Assembly (NCBI GenBank): GCA_001630475.1 | Contig: KV419448.1 | Location: 62,001-126,000 of the forward strand | DNA from: Sistotremastrum niveocremeum HHB9708 | Taxonomy: Eukaryota; Basidiomycota; Agaricomycetes; Sistotremastrales; Sistotremastraceae | Length of the DNA stretch: 64,000 nucleotides | Direction of reading: 5' to 3' | In this document: positions 1-13,073 of the stretch, piece by piece | Layout: every line of letters starts with the position of its first letter | How positions within the stretch are numbered: position 1 is the stretch's first letter | Position numbers and translations under genes: made by a program | Notes under the pieces: generated by a model | Database searches by the model: none | Seen by the model: only the letters and a program-made list of their open reading frames with translations | Told to the model about the DNA's origin: nothing

Positions 1-612
1 CACGGAGTGTTTCCAAGTTGGAACAGAGGGAAATAATCTCTCGTCCTCGGGATATCGACCAAGGAGATACACAGTCAAAGTGTCGCACCCAAGTACCATA
101 GGGACGGCCGTCTTCGAGCTGTGGGCAGCTCGCGGAAAGATTGGTAATAAAATTGTGCGAACGCTCGTGATGCATGTGCGGAATATAAAAGAAGTGTTCG
201 TAGAGGAAACCCGTTGCTACTTTCGCCCAGGTCCGACAAGTGAGAACCACGGATAACTTGTCTCGCAAGGAACGTTCCCACAACTTGCCGGGCTTGGGTT
301 CCGTCTCATTGAAACCGTGACCCCTGAATATATTTGGTGAGTCGGGCTAATGAAAGAATACGGCAGACTCAAATTCAATACTGACAAGTTTAGCTCCCGG
401 AACATCTCAGACAACAACACAGGCTCTAAATTGAGAACATGGCTCGAAGGATGGGTCACTTCTCTGAGAATTATCCACCATATTTCGAAAGGGACGCGAG
501 CTATAACATTGCAAGATGAATTGGCGAGAATTGGGGTAGACCAAGGAGACAATTGGGCGTCTCGCACGTTGAGGGGGGTCATGAAGGTTGCATCTCGCGA
601 TCGCGAACTCAT
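1..612 (-). CDS. F-box/LRR-type protein, 5' part, cut by left edge
   Basis: Minus-strand gene with two visible exons, 386-612 and 1-323, split by a 62-nt GT-AG intron (324-385). The frame stays open to the window edge. The start is set at the ATG at 612; an in-frame ATG at 582 is the alternative. Around residue 35 there is an F-box-like stretch (VPFEIWWIILREV), then a second-exon region reading LTCRTWAKVATGFLYEHFFY and, near the edge, CSNLETLR, which looks like the start of leucine-rich repeats. Large families of F-box proteins with divergent LRR tails are common in Agaricomycetes, where they are presumed SCF ubiquitin-ligase adaptors. The substrate cannot be inferred. The C-terminal part lies outside the window. 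Confidence 0.65.
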
Positions 613-2093
613 GATTGGGCAGCACTATTTGGGCGACCTGTAAGACAAAATGATCTCGAAAAGCTTGTTGATCGATGACGAACCTGGACTCAAAGAAATA
701 GTTGTTGGGTGAGATCTCCTAGAGGTTCACGCGTTCACGCTTGATGCACGTTCCGGAGCATGCAAGTCGCTAGCGCGGTTTGCGGACTCAATTGACCGTG
801 GGCGCCACGCTCGAGGAAACATGTCTCGAGCTCCCTCGACGAACTTTGGCAATTGAGACTGATATTACTTCTTCGTTTCTCAATGCACTATGTTCACTTG
901 CTCCCATCATTCAACCCTATCATAACACCGCCTTTCACGCCGAACATGGCCTTTTGTTCCTGGATGGCTCGTCGGAAACTCATATCAACTCGGGTCAGCA
1001 CGTGCAATTTGCACTGAACATCGATCTTGCCACTGGAAATTGACCTCAGCTCGTCGTCATCTGATGACTAGGGGAAGATCGAGTGACACACGGTATCAGA
1101 AAGTAAATTATGGGACTCCCAGCTGTTCGACCTGCAATTCGTGTAACTCAGCCGCAATAAATTTAGACGGCCCAGCGTGGCAGCTTCATCATCACCATGC
1201 CCTTGCGTCGTCGCTCGTGAGCATGATATGGACCGTAGGGTAAATCAAGGGATTGTCGAGTTATTTCTGGATTGCTCCCATTGCTTTGTCGTTGTTGGTG
1301 AGCGACACGCGTCTAGCGAGATCGCACTTCTCACGCTGCTGTTCTTCTTGCTTCTACCATCATCTGGACCTACGCTGTGATGCTGCTCAAATCCACAGAA
1401 CTGCTTGGAGAACTCAGTCTATCAGATACAAGGGAATTATGCAATGTCATGATATTGCCATTCAGTTGCTTCATCCTGCTTTCGCCGCCGATGAGGGTTC
1501 GACAAAGATCAAGACTGATCTAATTTTGGCATTGGACGTGTGGCCAGTCCTGCTCCAGAATTAGGAAGCCAACGACAGAGACCATGTTATGTCATTCACA
1601 CAAGAACCAAAGCTCCCGACAATGTTTCACGACAATCACATTCTTAAATTTAGACCTGACATTATCTCCGAGGCAACATGAGAGCATTATGGCCATGAAC
1701 TGGTTGACTCACCGCCTGCTCTGTTTGATCCATGCGGTGTCTGCACACTAATCGCTTCGCACACCGAAGTGCTGTTCCTCTGGTCCTCTTCGTCGTCTCC
1801 ATCCCGCCCTTCATTCGCACAATGTACCAGAAAGAAATTACGCTGATTGGCAAAGGAATGTCCTGGAACAATGACGAGGCACCGAAACCCGTCGGTTTAC
1901 GGCACGATCGTGTAACTCTGATGATTTTGCATGCCGTAGCTATTCCAGAGCCCGAGATTTTGTGCTCTCTCCCATCATCGGCCACAAGACAGAGCTCGGA
2001 ACATCAAAATACTCTCTTCTGATTGGCAAAGACCTTGGAGGCTGTTTCGAGCGTCCGCAAGGTACATGGAATTGTTCAAGGACGCCTCTTTCT
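613..2093. other. Intergenic stretch, no supported gene
   Basis: About 1.5 kb between the minus-strand F-box gene and the plus-strand peroxidase. Open frames are under 110 codons, overlap on both strands and show no recognisable domain. The longest in-frame readings (780-1043 and 1253-1564 plus; 1662-1985 minus) were not called. It must contain the 5' regulatory DNA of both divergent genes. Confidence 0.5.
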
Positions 2094-2100
2094 TATAAAA
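2094..2100 (+). promoter_or_regulatory. TATA box of the peroxidase gene
   Basis: TATAAAA lies 75-81 nt upstream of the peroxidase start codon at 2175, the usual distance for highly expressed secreted enzymes of basidiomycetes. Confidence 0.6.
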
Positions 2101-2174
2101 GGGGATGCCATTTGCCCGAGTTTCTCCAGCACATTCAGTGTCCTCCGCCTTCTACCCCTCCCAATCATCGAACA

Positions 2175-3694
<1,520 letters not shown>

Positions 3695-4371
3695 AAGGCA
3701 GATCCAGTCCCTGTAAATAACTTAGAAAGGCGACTCAAGAGCTCTTCTATGGCTCTATTCTTAACTTGAGGGTTATTCTATGGATTTCACAACAATACCA
3801 TTTGTGAATTTTGTCGACCGTGCCATGTTTGTCAATACATCGCTGGTTATGCAGTTTTAGGCTGCGATGCCGTGTCTTTATCGCTTTGATCATCCAAAAA
3901 TTATGCTCCGAGACCCTCTACAACTCAAAGACACGAAAGGCCACGGATATATGGGAGAAAATCCGGGGGATGACCGGTGACCACCGCCCATGAGCTCATT
4001 CTCACAGCCTTTCGAAAGTTCACGATTGAAAATAAGATAAGCTTTCTCGACATTAAGGACTCTGAATACAGAATTTTCTGGCAATCTGGAATATAATAGG
4101 GCCGCGCGTACTCAAGATGATGATAAGACAAAGCGCCGCGCGTATACGTACTTAAGATGATGATTGGACAGACGGCCGGCTTGCCAGAGGACTCGCGTTG
4201 AGAAGATCGACCGAACCAAGTTCAAATTTCCTTATTTGGTGCTTGAGTTGAGCCCCTGCCCGACGTCGTCCTGTGCTTCTTCTCATCGTTGCTCAGGTAA
4301 AGTGCAGTCTGAGTAATCGACTCCATACATTGCATATGGCGGAAGAATCGACTACGAAAGCGCATCCTTCA
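3695..4371. other. Peroxidase 3' flank and SDR1 upstream region
   Basis: No supported gene. Two near-copies of a short phrase (about 4099-4127 and 4136-4168, sharing CGCGCGTA and AAGATGATGAT) form a degenerate direct repeat upstream of the first dehydrogenase. Confidence 0.4.
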
Positions 4372-4379
4372 TATAAATA
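4372..4379 (+). promoter_or_regulatory. TATA box of the first SDR gene
   Basis: TATAAATA sits about 115 nt upstream of the ATG at 4492, with no other gene start in between. Confidence 0.5.
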
Positions 4380-4491
4380 CCGTCGAGGGTCCGGCCTGCG
4401 ATGTGGTGTAAGGCAGGCTTGGACTTAGTACAGCCAGACCTTGAGCAGACCTAGGTTTTCTTCCCCACTTGATCTTCACCGAGCATCCAAC

Positions 4492-5857
4492 ATGAGTGGT
4501 ATTTTCTCTCGCCGTTATAACCCCAGGACCGACCTCCCCGACCTTTCTGGCAAAGTCATCATCGTTACCGGCGCCAGGTCAGCTCCACGAGATCTCGAAT
4601 GTATGGAGTTGTCTGACGTCTTCACAGCGCTGGAATCGGAAAATATACCGTTTTACATCTAGCACGAAAAGGCGCCAAGGTACGTATTTTCTCCTTATCT
4701 CGTGGCTCCAGCGAGTCTAACATGTTGTGCACTCTTGACTCTTGACAGGTTTATCTGGCGGCACGAAACGAAAGCAAGACAATCGGTGTTATTCAAGAAC
4801 TGGAGCTTGCAGGACTCGGACCTGGGAATGGCTCTCTTCATTACATCAATCTCGATTTATCGGATCCCAAATCTATCAATAGATCAGCGGAAGAATTTTT
4901 GAAGAGGGAGGAGAGGCTTGATGTTTTGGGTCAGTATATTCAGTTTGCTCTGTATCGTGCATTGGCTTATATCCCTTGTTATTAGTAAACAACGCGGGCT
5001 TGTGCGTAGCGATGCCATATCCCCTGTGCTATATCTGACTTAAATGCCTAGCGTCGAGGAGCATTATGTGGAGCTGAAGGAAGGGCTCGGTGAAAGCATT
5101 TTTGCCAAGTACGTCCTCCCCTATTTTATCTCGGAGAACCCACAATTGACTCTGCGTCTATTCAGCTATCTGGGTCCATTCATATACACCAACGCCCTCC
5201 TTCCTCTCCTCAAAAAGACAGCAACGGAACCCGGTTCAGACGTTCGGATAGTCAATGTTTGTCGCTCTTTAGATCTCTCACTTCTCATCCTTACCATGAT
5301 TTATTCCGATCAGGTATCGTCTAGTGCCCACACGTTCCCAGCTTCCAAAGACACGATCTACACCTCCAAAGGAGCTCTCAACAACAGGTTCACAGATTCC
5401 CGTCTCGGAAGAATGAAACGTTACGGCACGTGCGCAACTTCCCTGCCAAATCTATCGACACTGACTCATTGGCGAATTAGGATACGCAAAGCTTGCTAGC
5501 ATCCTCCACATCAACGAACTCCAACGCCGTCTTGACGAAGAGAACGTCCCCGTCATCTGTATCTCCCTCAATCCAGGCGGCGTAGCAACTCCAAGTGCTC
5601 AACGGGTGTTCAACAACATGGTGCCTTTCGGCTCGTCCCTAATGAAATTGTTCGCGACGTCTCCGGAGGATGGTGCGATTACATCTGTTTTCGCTGCCGG
5701 GGCAACGGAAGTGAGGGAGCGTAGGGATCAGTATAAAGCGGTGTATCTTGAGCCTTTTGGGAAATTTGGTACGAAGAGCAAACCTGCTCAGGATTCGCAG
5801 AAAGCTTTGGATCTTTGGAATACGTCTGAGCAGATTGTGAAAGAGTTGAACCTGTAG
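4492..5857 (+). CDS. Short-chain dehydrogenase/reductase (SDR1)
   Basis: Eight exons: 4492-4577, 4628-4679, 4749-4929, 4986-5001, 5052-5108, 5166-5256, 5314-5425, 5481-5857; 323 aa. The Rossmann dinucleotide motif TGASAGIG is built across the first intron, NNAG follows near residue 108, and the catalytic Ser and Tyr-x3-Lys (YGYAK) are present, so the enzyme should be an active NAD(P)-dependent oxidoreductase. The overall plan resembles the retinol-dehydrogenase-like SDRs abundant in wood-decay fungi; the substrate is unknown. No signal peptide is seen. The seventh intron (5426-5480) opens with GC rather than GT and falls inside the catalytic YxxxK codons. The first seven exon lengths are identical to those of the SDR at 13074-14428, so the two are duplicates. 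Confidence 0.88.
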
Positions 5858-6062
5858 TCTCAGTCGGGTCGCTCTGCCCGTCGTTAGCTGCCTGCTTTAT
5901 TTATTCGGTCTTCGATTTTTTTCTGATATATCACTTTTGTAATTACCTGATTCCTTCGCTTGATCATTTTCATCAAATTGATTCCACTGATACACGCCTC
6001 AAGCGCTGGCTCTCGGACACTATACATCTATCGATGCTGTCTATATATTTGAAGAGAGGCTA

Positions 6063-7342
6063 TCATTCATCCCAGACAATCGACTTCCACTCGTCTTTCC
6101 AATCACTCGGTTCCAGAATCTTGATCACTTTCCACCCAGCATCTCCGTCTCGGCGAAGCTCGATCACTTCATCTTGATCTGTCAAGCTCATACTTTGTAT
6201 AGACAAGACAGCACTTTTGAGCCGGGGAGCTCTGCAGCTTTCCTTGAACATCAAGGCGAGAGGACCCGATCGGGAGTACGTAGAAAATTCCAAAAAGAAT
6301 GCCTCCAGCTTTGACCAAGACTCAAGTACCTTGATAAGTGGTGAGAACCACTCGATGTTCTCGTCGTCATCCTCGTCATCATCAGGATCATCACTCTAGA
6401 TTCAATTCAGTGATTGAGACTCGGAATAGGTAATAGAATCGGGTGACGCACGAGGAAAATGCTAGACTCTTTCGACGCTAGAAAGAGCGACAAGTAGCGG
6501 AGGTTCGGGCAGTCTTCTGTTCTCAGAATCAGGAACGAAAGCCTGTCCGCGTGCGAGGTAAAATTGAGATTCAATTCGAGGGATCGTAAGAGGCTGCCTC
6601 GTAAAGGTGATTTTATACGAGAGCTGTGAAGACTGAGATACAACCCTCGAAGAGGTCGTGTCTCAAGAAATTTGATTGCCTGCTCTGGTCCCTTAGGAAG
6701 CTCCAGATTATCGAGGCGAGGTAGGAATGAAGGGTCATTCACGAGCTCATCTGGGAGCCTCGCGGCATACAAGTGCCGGAGCAGGGATTGTCGACGAAGA
6801 AATTGTAGGTCTCTGGGGGGAGAGGATGTGAATGTCCTGAATTCATCGAGAGTATCAACAGGGAGGTCTGTGTTGAGCTTCTTAAAAATCCGAGAAGTTT
6901 CCCTTTCGTGCCCTGGAATATCGTCGATAAAGAAGACATCCAGAGTGCGGATCCTTGTCATTCGAGCGAAGGGAAGTTTATAAGCAAAGAACGGGGAGAA
7001 TGCATTGGCAGCGTTGCCTCCTCGGGCATTCACTCCCGGTCCGCTGTCTACAATGTACAGACATTCGACGTACTTCGCAGCTCGCTTCTGCAGTACGTCA
7101 TTGATCTTGGCTGCTTTAGAGGTCCTTGTCTGTATCGTAACTTTACGATAGATGATACGCTCTGCTTCGGATTGTAGTACACGACAAGTTTGTGCGAAAA
7201 CGAGGAGTGCAGGGTCCAGGTGTTGTGTGCCACCAACGGGTGTGGCAAACCTCTCCAAAAGATCGGTGAACAGTTCCCAAGGTAGTCGTATATTCTTGGA
7301 GCTGCCGGTGATGTTTAGACTGAGAGGGCCGTGAGACGGAAG
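6063..7342 (-). CDS. F-box-like protein, tandem copy A (5' end unresolved)
   Basis: Main exon 6452 to about 7342 and last exon 6063-6395, joined at phase 0 across a 56-nt intron (6396-6451). The F-box-like head reads LPWELFTDLLERF followed by an AEAERIIYRKVTI signature. The middle resembles divergent leucine-rich repeats (CPNLRYLSLFL closes the exon) and the tail starts with a run of Asp/Glu. No in-frame ATG precedes the F-box: the frame is open to a TAG at 7343-7345 that could be the end of an intron (CTCTAG). A short upstream 5' exon is therefore likely but was not found. It is the first of four tandem paralogues on this strand. The role is probably as an SCF adaptor, by family only. Confidence 0.7.
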
Positions 7343-7345
7343 CTA

Positions 7346-7837
7346 GAGCTCACTGGAGACGGACTGACTGATCAACTGGAAGCAAATCAGGTTTCGCATC
7401 AACCGTCACCGGAAGCTCGACATGTACAGAGGTACTATTGTCAGATAAGCGTCTTCCAGGATGATGATGAACTGGTATGTGCACTTCGAGTCCATATCTT
7501 CAACAATCGCCAGAGATCGCGCCCTTGATAAAACCTGCCAGCTAGTGCGTGATGAGCGAGCGGAAGAACCTGCAGTGATCGGAGTTCCAACATATGCGTG
7601 GAATGTTGGATGCCCTAGTCCACCGCCCTACACAATCTACAAGAATATCCGACAGCAGCCCTTTGTAATAGCTTTGATCTGTCCTACTGGATGCGATAGT
7701 GCCATTGACTTAAAGGTCTGGCAAATTCAGCCGATTACACTAATAATCTATAGGGAGTGAACATGCATCCGGAGCTCGATGGATCAACTATCTAGGGCGC
7801 TTTGAAATATTGATCGAGCGTCAAGTCCACGTGAACA
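7346..7837. other. Spacer between F-box copies A and B
   Basis: About 490 bases with only short frames. It should hold the missing first exon and promoter of copy A, which reads right to left. No clear splice donor with an ATG exon was identified. Confidence 0.4.
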
Positions 7838-9057
7838 TCAATTCGGAAGAGTCAACGGTGCTTCCATAGAAATTGCTTTCCAACGGTCTCTCCAATCGTG
7901 TACATGATCGGATTTGGGTTGGGACACACACCAAGCCTGACAGTCATCTCGCCATAGTTTGAAGGTTGCATCGTGATCTGGTCTACGGGCATGAAGCCAG
8001 ACACTGCAAATACCAGGGCTTTTACAAGCATCCTTGATTCTCGAGATAAGGGTGTCAGGAGGTGTTGAGGTCCAAGCCCTTAGCTCCAGAGCTTGCATGC
8101 GTCGCCAGCGTCCCAATACTTCCATTATTGGGGAAAGCCAATCCGCGTTTTCGTCCTCATCCTGTAGTGACGTTCAGAAGGAAAGGAACACATCAAAATA
8201 GTACGCACCCACGGCAAGAACATAGACTCGATGCCTATCAACGACAACCACAGAGACAAGAACACGATATTCGGGCAATCAACCACCCGCAGATTTAGTA
8301 ACAAAACCCCATCTGACGGAGAGACGAAGTCAAACTCGATGTCCAAGACCGTCAAAGAGACTCCACAGAATGGTCGATTGAAATGAGCATCGTGGAAACT
8401 AATCCACAAGGCTCGTAGCGCTCGTGTTTCCAGGATTTGGAGTGATTGATTTATCACCGACCGTTCAAGCTTTAGATCTAGGAGGTTGGGAAAGGTTGCA
8501 GGAGCTAAGAGTTCATCGGGAAACTTAGACGCAACCAGGCGTCGAAGCTGGTTTTGTTGACCCAGAAATCTGAGGTCTTCCAAGTTTCCTTGATCTGTTG
8601 AGATAAAATCGTGGAGAGTGTTAGGAGGGAGCTTCTGACTGATGATCTCGAAGAATTCGATTTCTTCCACTTCTTCTTCAATCGTCTCACGAAATGGCGG
8701 AAAGGAGAGGTAGAGTGATCGGAGGCGTTCCATCCGACCAAAGGGAAGAGAATGAGCGAGAGATGTGGCTGGACGATCATCTTCGGGGAAGGGTTCATGC
8801 ATTGGATAGCTAACGTGAGTGACACAAAGTGTCTCTCCGTATTCTGCAGCTCTGTTGGAGAGCATGGAGCCGATATGAAGGGCTTGCGCGGTTCCACTTC
8901 GGAAGACTATTGTACGATAGATGACACGTTCCGCCTCGACCTGCAGCGCACGACACGTGCGAGCTAAAACGAAGAGAGCAGGATCCAAGTGCTGTCTGTC
9001 GAAGAGTTTGAAGGAAGGCTCGAACTCCAGTCCACGGAGGATATTCCTGATAAACTC
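7838..9057 (-). CDS. F-box-like protein, tandem copy B (5' end unresolved)
   Basis: Exons 8209-9057 and 7838-8161 are joined at phase 0 across a 47-nt intron (8162-8208). The family signature LDPALFVLARTCRALQVEAE is followed by ERVIYRTIVF. The last exon opens with the acidic DEDENADWLSP typical of the family. Upstream of EFIRNIL the frame meets TAG at 9058-9060, preceded by a C-rich tract, so it looks like a 3' splice site rather than a nonsense codon. Copies A and C show LPWELF or LPRELF here, so the first F-box residues must come from an earlier exon or have been lost. A nearby ATG is in the wrong frame. This could be a truncated copy. Confidence 0.62.
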
Positions 9058-9060
9058 CTA

Positions 9061-9435
9061 AGGGGGGCGCGCATGACTGTAGACGTTACGTTTGGAGTCT
9101 CTGCGAGAGCTCTTAGATGGGAGATTGAGAGTACCTCCGTTGCTATAAGTGACGGTAGGCGGGCCTTGACGTTCCTAGCAAGTAGGGGTGAGAAGTCGAA
9201 TTCAAATTCGGCCTGCGGGTCGTCCAGGTGAAGTGATCTTCATGAAAGAGAAAAAGGCTGATGCACAATTTGAGATCATATTTAAGAATGAGTAACACTT
9301 AGCGCGAGCTAGTTGGCGGGGAGTCCGGGGAGGGCGGGAGCAAAGTTTTAAAACTCCGGATCCGAGTTACTAGATCATCTTGGGATAAATGTGCTGCATT
9401 CTTATCTCACAAGGCCCAATCAGTCCGGGTGAATT
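9061..9435. other. Spacer between F-box copies B and C
   Basis: About 375 bases; nothing recognised. It should contain the promoter of copy B. Confidence 0.4.
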
Positions 9436-10730
9436 CTAGCCGACTAGCGGTACTTTCGTGACAGCAGATCTCGAACTGTTCTTCCAATCAAGTACTTTGG
9501 AGTGTAAGATTTCGGCTACGTCCCAATCCTGACCGCCGTCTCGACATAGCTCCAAATTATTCGAGAAATTTCGATTATCCGTAACCTGCAACACGACATT
9601 TTGGAGACAAGAGAGTCTGCAGAGCGTCTTGAATTTCGAAACGAGGAAACCCAAAGGGGTTGTTGTAATGGCTTTCAACTGCAGAACCCGCAATTGTCGC
9701 CACGGTTCCAATACTCTAATAACAGGAGAAAACCAATCATCCTCTTCAGAGTTATCCTGCAATGAAATTAGAGGTCGGGAGGATTCATTTCACGTGCCAC
9801 ACGTACGAGAGGCGGCTCACTCTCGCCGGCAAGTTGGAGGAATAGGCATACAAGGTTTGGACAATCAACTGCCCTGCGGTCGAGAAACAAAATCCAATCT
9901 GATGGTGAGACGGATTGAAATTTCATTTCCAGCAACACTAAGGAATTCCCATGGAAAGGTAAATCGAGGTGGGCACGCCGGAAGGTTACCGTCAATGCTC
10001 GAAGGGATCGCGTCTGTAGGAGATGGAGCGACTGATCGGTTTGACTCCCATTCAACTCGAGATCTTCAAGATTAGGCAAGAAGGTGTTATCTTTCAGGAA
10101 GTCATCTGGTATCCTGTATGTAGTTAAACGTCGTAGCTGGGTTTGTCGGCAGAGGAACTGAAGCTGTTCAAAGGGTATCTCCGTGAATGTCCAGAAATGG
10201 CGGAGGATGTTAGGGAGGAGAGAATCATTGAGTTGTTTAAAGAGTTTGATTTCTTCCGGCTTATGATATCGAAGAAACCACATGGTCAAAGTTCGAAGTC
10301 GTGTCATCCGACCAAAAGGAAGAGCATAGCTGAAAGATTCAGGTAAGCGATCATCGTTTTCGGAGAGTTCTTCAAGGTCGATGGCAAAATTCGCAATTGT
10401 GAGTGTCTCCACATACTCCGCAGCTCGGGTATGGAGCATGTTATTGATGTGCCATGCCTGCAGGGTCATACTCTGAAAGGTGATGTCGCGATATATAACA
10501 CGTTCGGCCTCGACTTGCATGGCACGACATGTGCGAGCCAAAACAACGAGCGCAGGATCTCGGCGCTGTCTCGCACCAACAGGCGTCGATAGTCCATCCA
10601 CAATATTCCTGAATAGCTCCCGAGGCAGACGTGGACGATCGTAGCCAGGTTCAGGAGTCGGCGCCAGCCCGAGCTCCGTCGTCGCCGGGTCAAAGGGGCT
10701 GGCATGACTCAGAGCGGCTTTCGCAGTTGG
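9436..10730 (-). CDS. F-box-like protein, tandem copy C (5' end unresolved)
   Basis: Exons 9807 to about 10730 and 9436-9756 are joined at phase 0 across a 50-nt intron (9757-9806). The F-box reads PRLPRELFRNIVDGLS, then RRDPALVVLARTCRAMQVEA and ERVIYRDITF. LRR-like text follows, and the last exon opens DNSEEDDWFSP. The frame upstream of the F-box is open to a TGA at 10731-10733 without an ATG. An ATG at about 10705 lies in another frame. The start therefore needs cDNA. It is closest in sequence to copy B. The same order of parts in copies A-D supports real coding sequence. Confidence 0.68.
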
Positions 10731-10733
10731 TCA

Positions 10734-11235
10734 AGGGAGTATACGCACTCTGAAGGCATATCTCGGAAAAATCGGCGAGATTGCAGGCCCTATGCACCCT
10801 CTGAGGCTATTCCGCTCAATTCTTGAGAATATGGCAGAATGGGCTTGAGAACGGGAAGGCGATCGGAGTTTCAAGGCGGAGGTTCGCTAAGCCTCAACTC
10901 ATGGGCGAGCACTATTCACGATGGAGTACTAGTGTATTCTCACTTTGCGAATACTCGTAATCGAATGAGATTTACTGTGGCTAAGTTTAAGTTTTCTAAT
11001 CAAAAGATATTCACCATCTATCAACCAACTGTGTATGCTTAATGTACACCTATGGACGAGCCGCTGATGGAAGTTTGTGCTGTCGACGTGCAGTTTCTGC
11101 CGCCAGCATGTCGAAGTCCTTCCGGAGAAAAATTCTTGATGGCTCAAAGAAAATATATGTTGGCCTAGAAATGAGGTTATTCAGAGTGAAGATCATGAAT
11201 TGTGATATTCGGAAAACATACCGATCGACGTGACT
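10734..11235. other. Spacer between F-box copies C and D
   Basis: About 500 bases without a supported gene; several overlapping frames under 75 codons on both strands. Upstream region of copy C and 3' flank of copy D. Confidence 0.4.
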
Positions 11236-12463
11236 TCAAGACGCTCGACTGATTTCTCCTCCCGTCTCAAACTTGCGAAGTTCAGACGATGATGACGAAC
11301 TGGAACCCAAGGCTTTGGATACCCAGATCTTTCGCCACTCAGAAAGCGTGACATTCTCATAGGAGCTCCATCTTCCACCGTTGTCTCGGCGCAGCTCGTA
11401 TCCGCGCTCAAGGACCTTGCGGCCGCCCCACAGGATTACACTGTGAACGTGAGGCAGGAGAGACGGCTGTGACAATAAAATGAGCCATCGATTTAGCCAT
11501 GAGGCCCTCGGGATCGCAATCGAGCATGCTTCAAGGTATCTCCAGCCGTTCAATACGTTCAACAGGCTATGGACGGATTCAATCTCTCCTTCCTGAAGGA
11601 GTCGTTATATTGAAGAATCGAAGACGAGCAAGATTTTTTCTGCTTACCGCCGGTATGGATGACACAGAACCCTCTATACAAAGGAGGCGAAGGCCCGGAC
11701 AATCCTTCTTCCTCAACTGGAGGAACCCCAGCCAAAGCCCATGAGAAAGTTGGGATGCGAAGGTCACATCTAAAACTCTTAGGGAGGCTCCATGAAATGC
11801 TATATTTGAGAAATTTGGACGAGAGATTTTGAAGGATAGGGATCGGATTGGCCGTGAAGAGAGGAAGCGACAGACTTCCGTGGGTGAAGCCAATCCCAGA
11901 TCGGCTGTATCAACATTTGGGAGGAAGGAGGTGACTAGTGGTAGTTCGGGTGGAAGACTCATAATACAAATTTCGCGAAGACCAGACTGTCCCTCGAGGA
12001 ATGCAAGGTGGTGTACATTGAGTGCTGCGGAATACGCGCCGGGTGTGACTGTGAACTTTTGGAGAACATCCACAGGAAGGTTCTCGTGGAGCGAGTTGAA
12101 TAAATTGACGCTGGGACGATATTTCAGGGGCAAGATTGTCAAGGATCGCAAGTGTTCCATCCGTTCGAAGGGCAGGTTGATGAATATATCTCCGTATATG
12201 GTTAGATTCACCACATATCTTGAGGCTCTGGCGTGCAGAACGTGGTTGATATCAGGAGCATTCACTGTCCTGTTATCAAAGTTTAAGTCCGAGTAGATGA
12301 TACGTTCAGCTTCTGCCTGGAATACACGAGATGTGCATGCCAGGGTGAGTAATGAACTGTCGATCCGTCTTTCTGCAGTCGAATCTACACCATGCACGCA
12401 TGCGAATGCTTCGGCAACATTTCTGTAGAGCTCATGTGGAAGACGACAACTCTCGGTTGCCAT
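11236..12463 (-). CDS. F-box-like protein, tandem copy D
   Basis: Exons 11648-12463 and 11236-11592, intron 11593-11647 (55 nt), 390 aa. The only tandem copy with a clear ATG (12463): the protein starts MATESCRLPHELYRNVAEAF, so the F-box begins near residue 8. The AEAERIIYSDLNF signature lies near residue 50 and LRR-like hydrophobic text follows. The tail starts EGEIESVH, a weaker version of the acidic segment in copies A-C. It is the most diverged of the four tandem copies and the outermost, next to the second SDR. Confidence 0.78.
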
Positions 12464-13073
12464 GAGCGAGTCTGAGTAAGATCTCCGATCGCGACGAACT
12501 TGTACTTGAACTTTTAGGATCGATCTGAATGACGAAAGTATTCAAAATTCAGATGCCGCGGTAAAGCTGATTGATAGCAGGTAGCGGTGGGAGCAAATCG
12601 GCCGAGTTTCAAAATTTGCTACCGCCAGGGCGCCAACCGTTCGCGTTCACCGGAACCAAAACCATTTCCTTCCGACAAACACAAAGGTCGCAGCTCAGCG
12701 CTCATCCTCGCAAGCAACCAAAGACAGAAGCAATGACACCAACGCTCGATTTCTAGGGAGAGCCCAGATCATTAGTATCTAAGCTCATCATTATTGTTTC
12801 CCGTCATCCTCGACCTCGGGGACGGCGATGACGTGCCCGAGCGACTCGCTCGATCCTCTCCTCGTCAGCTAGGCCGACGATCAGTGAGTAGGCCTCGCCG
12901 AGAGCATTGCGTGTCCTGTATCCAACGTGAAGTCAATTCAGGGGCGTCTCTTGTCTTAGGCGGCTCTGGACCACACGCGCAGGCTTAAAAGGACGACCGG
13001 ATGGCACGCACGGTCCTTATCTTTTCACACCCCCTCCCTCCTCCCTAATCACCTCTCAAATCGTTGACTTCAA
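12464..13073. other. Divergent spacer between F-box copy D and SDR2
   Basis: About 610 bases separating the starts of two divergently transcribed genes. A TTAAAAG element near 12985-12991, about 85 nt before the SDR2 ATG, is a weak TATA candidate. A pyrimidine-rich tract (13022-13060) follows it, a common core-promoter context in basidiomycetes. No gene is seen. Confidence 0.4.

Noticed and set aside
780-1043. 87-codon plus frame near the left edge
   Set aside because: No domain, alternative frames overlap and splice sites do not extend it.
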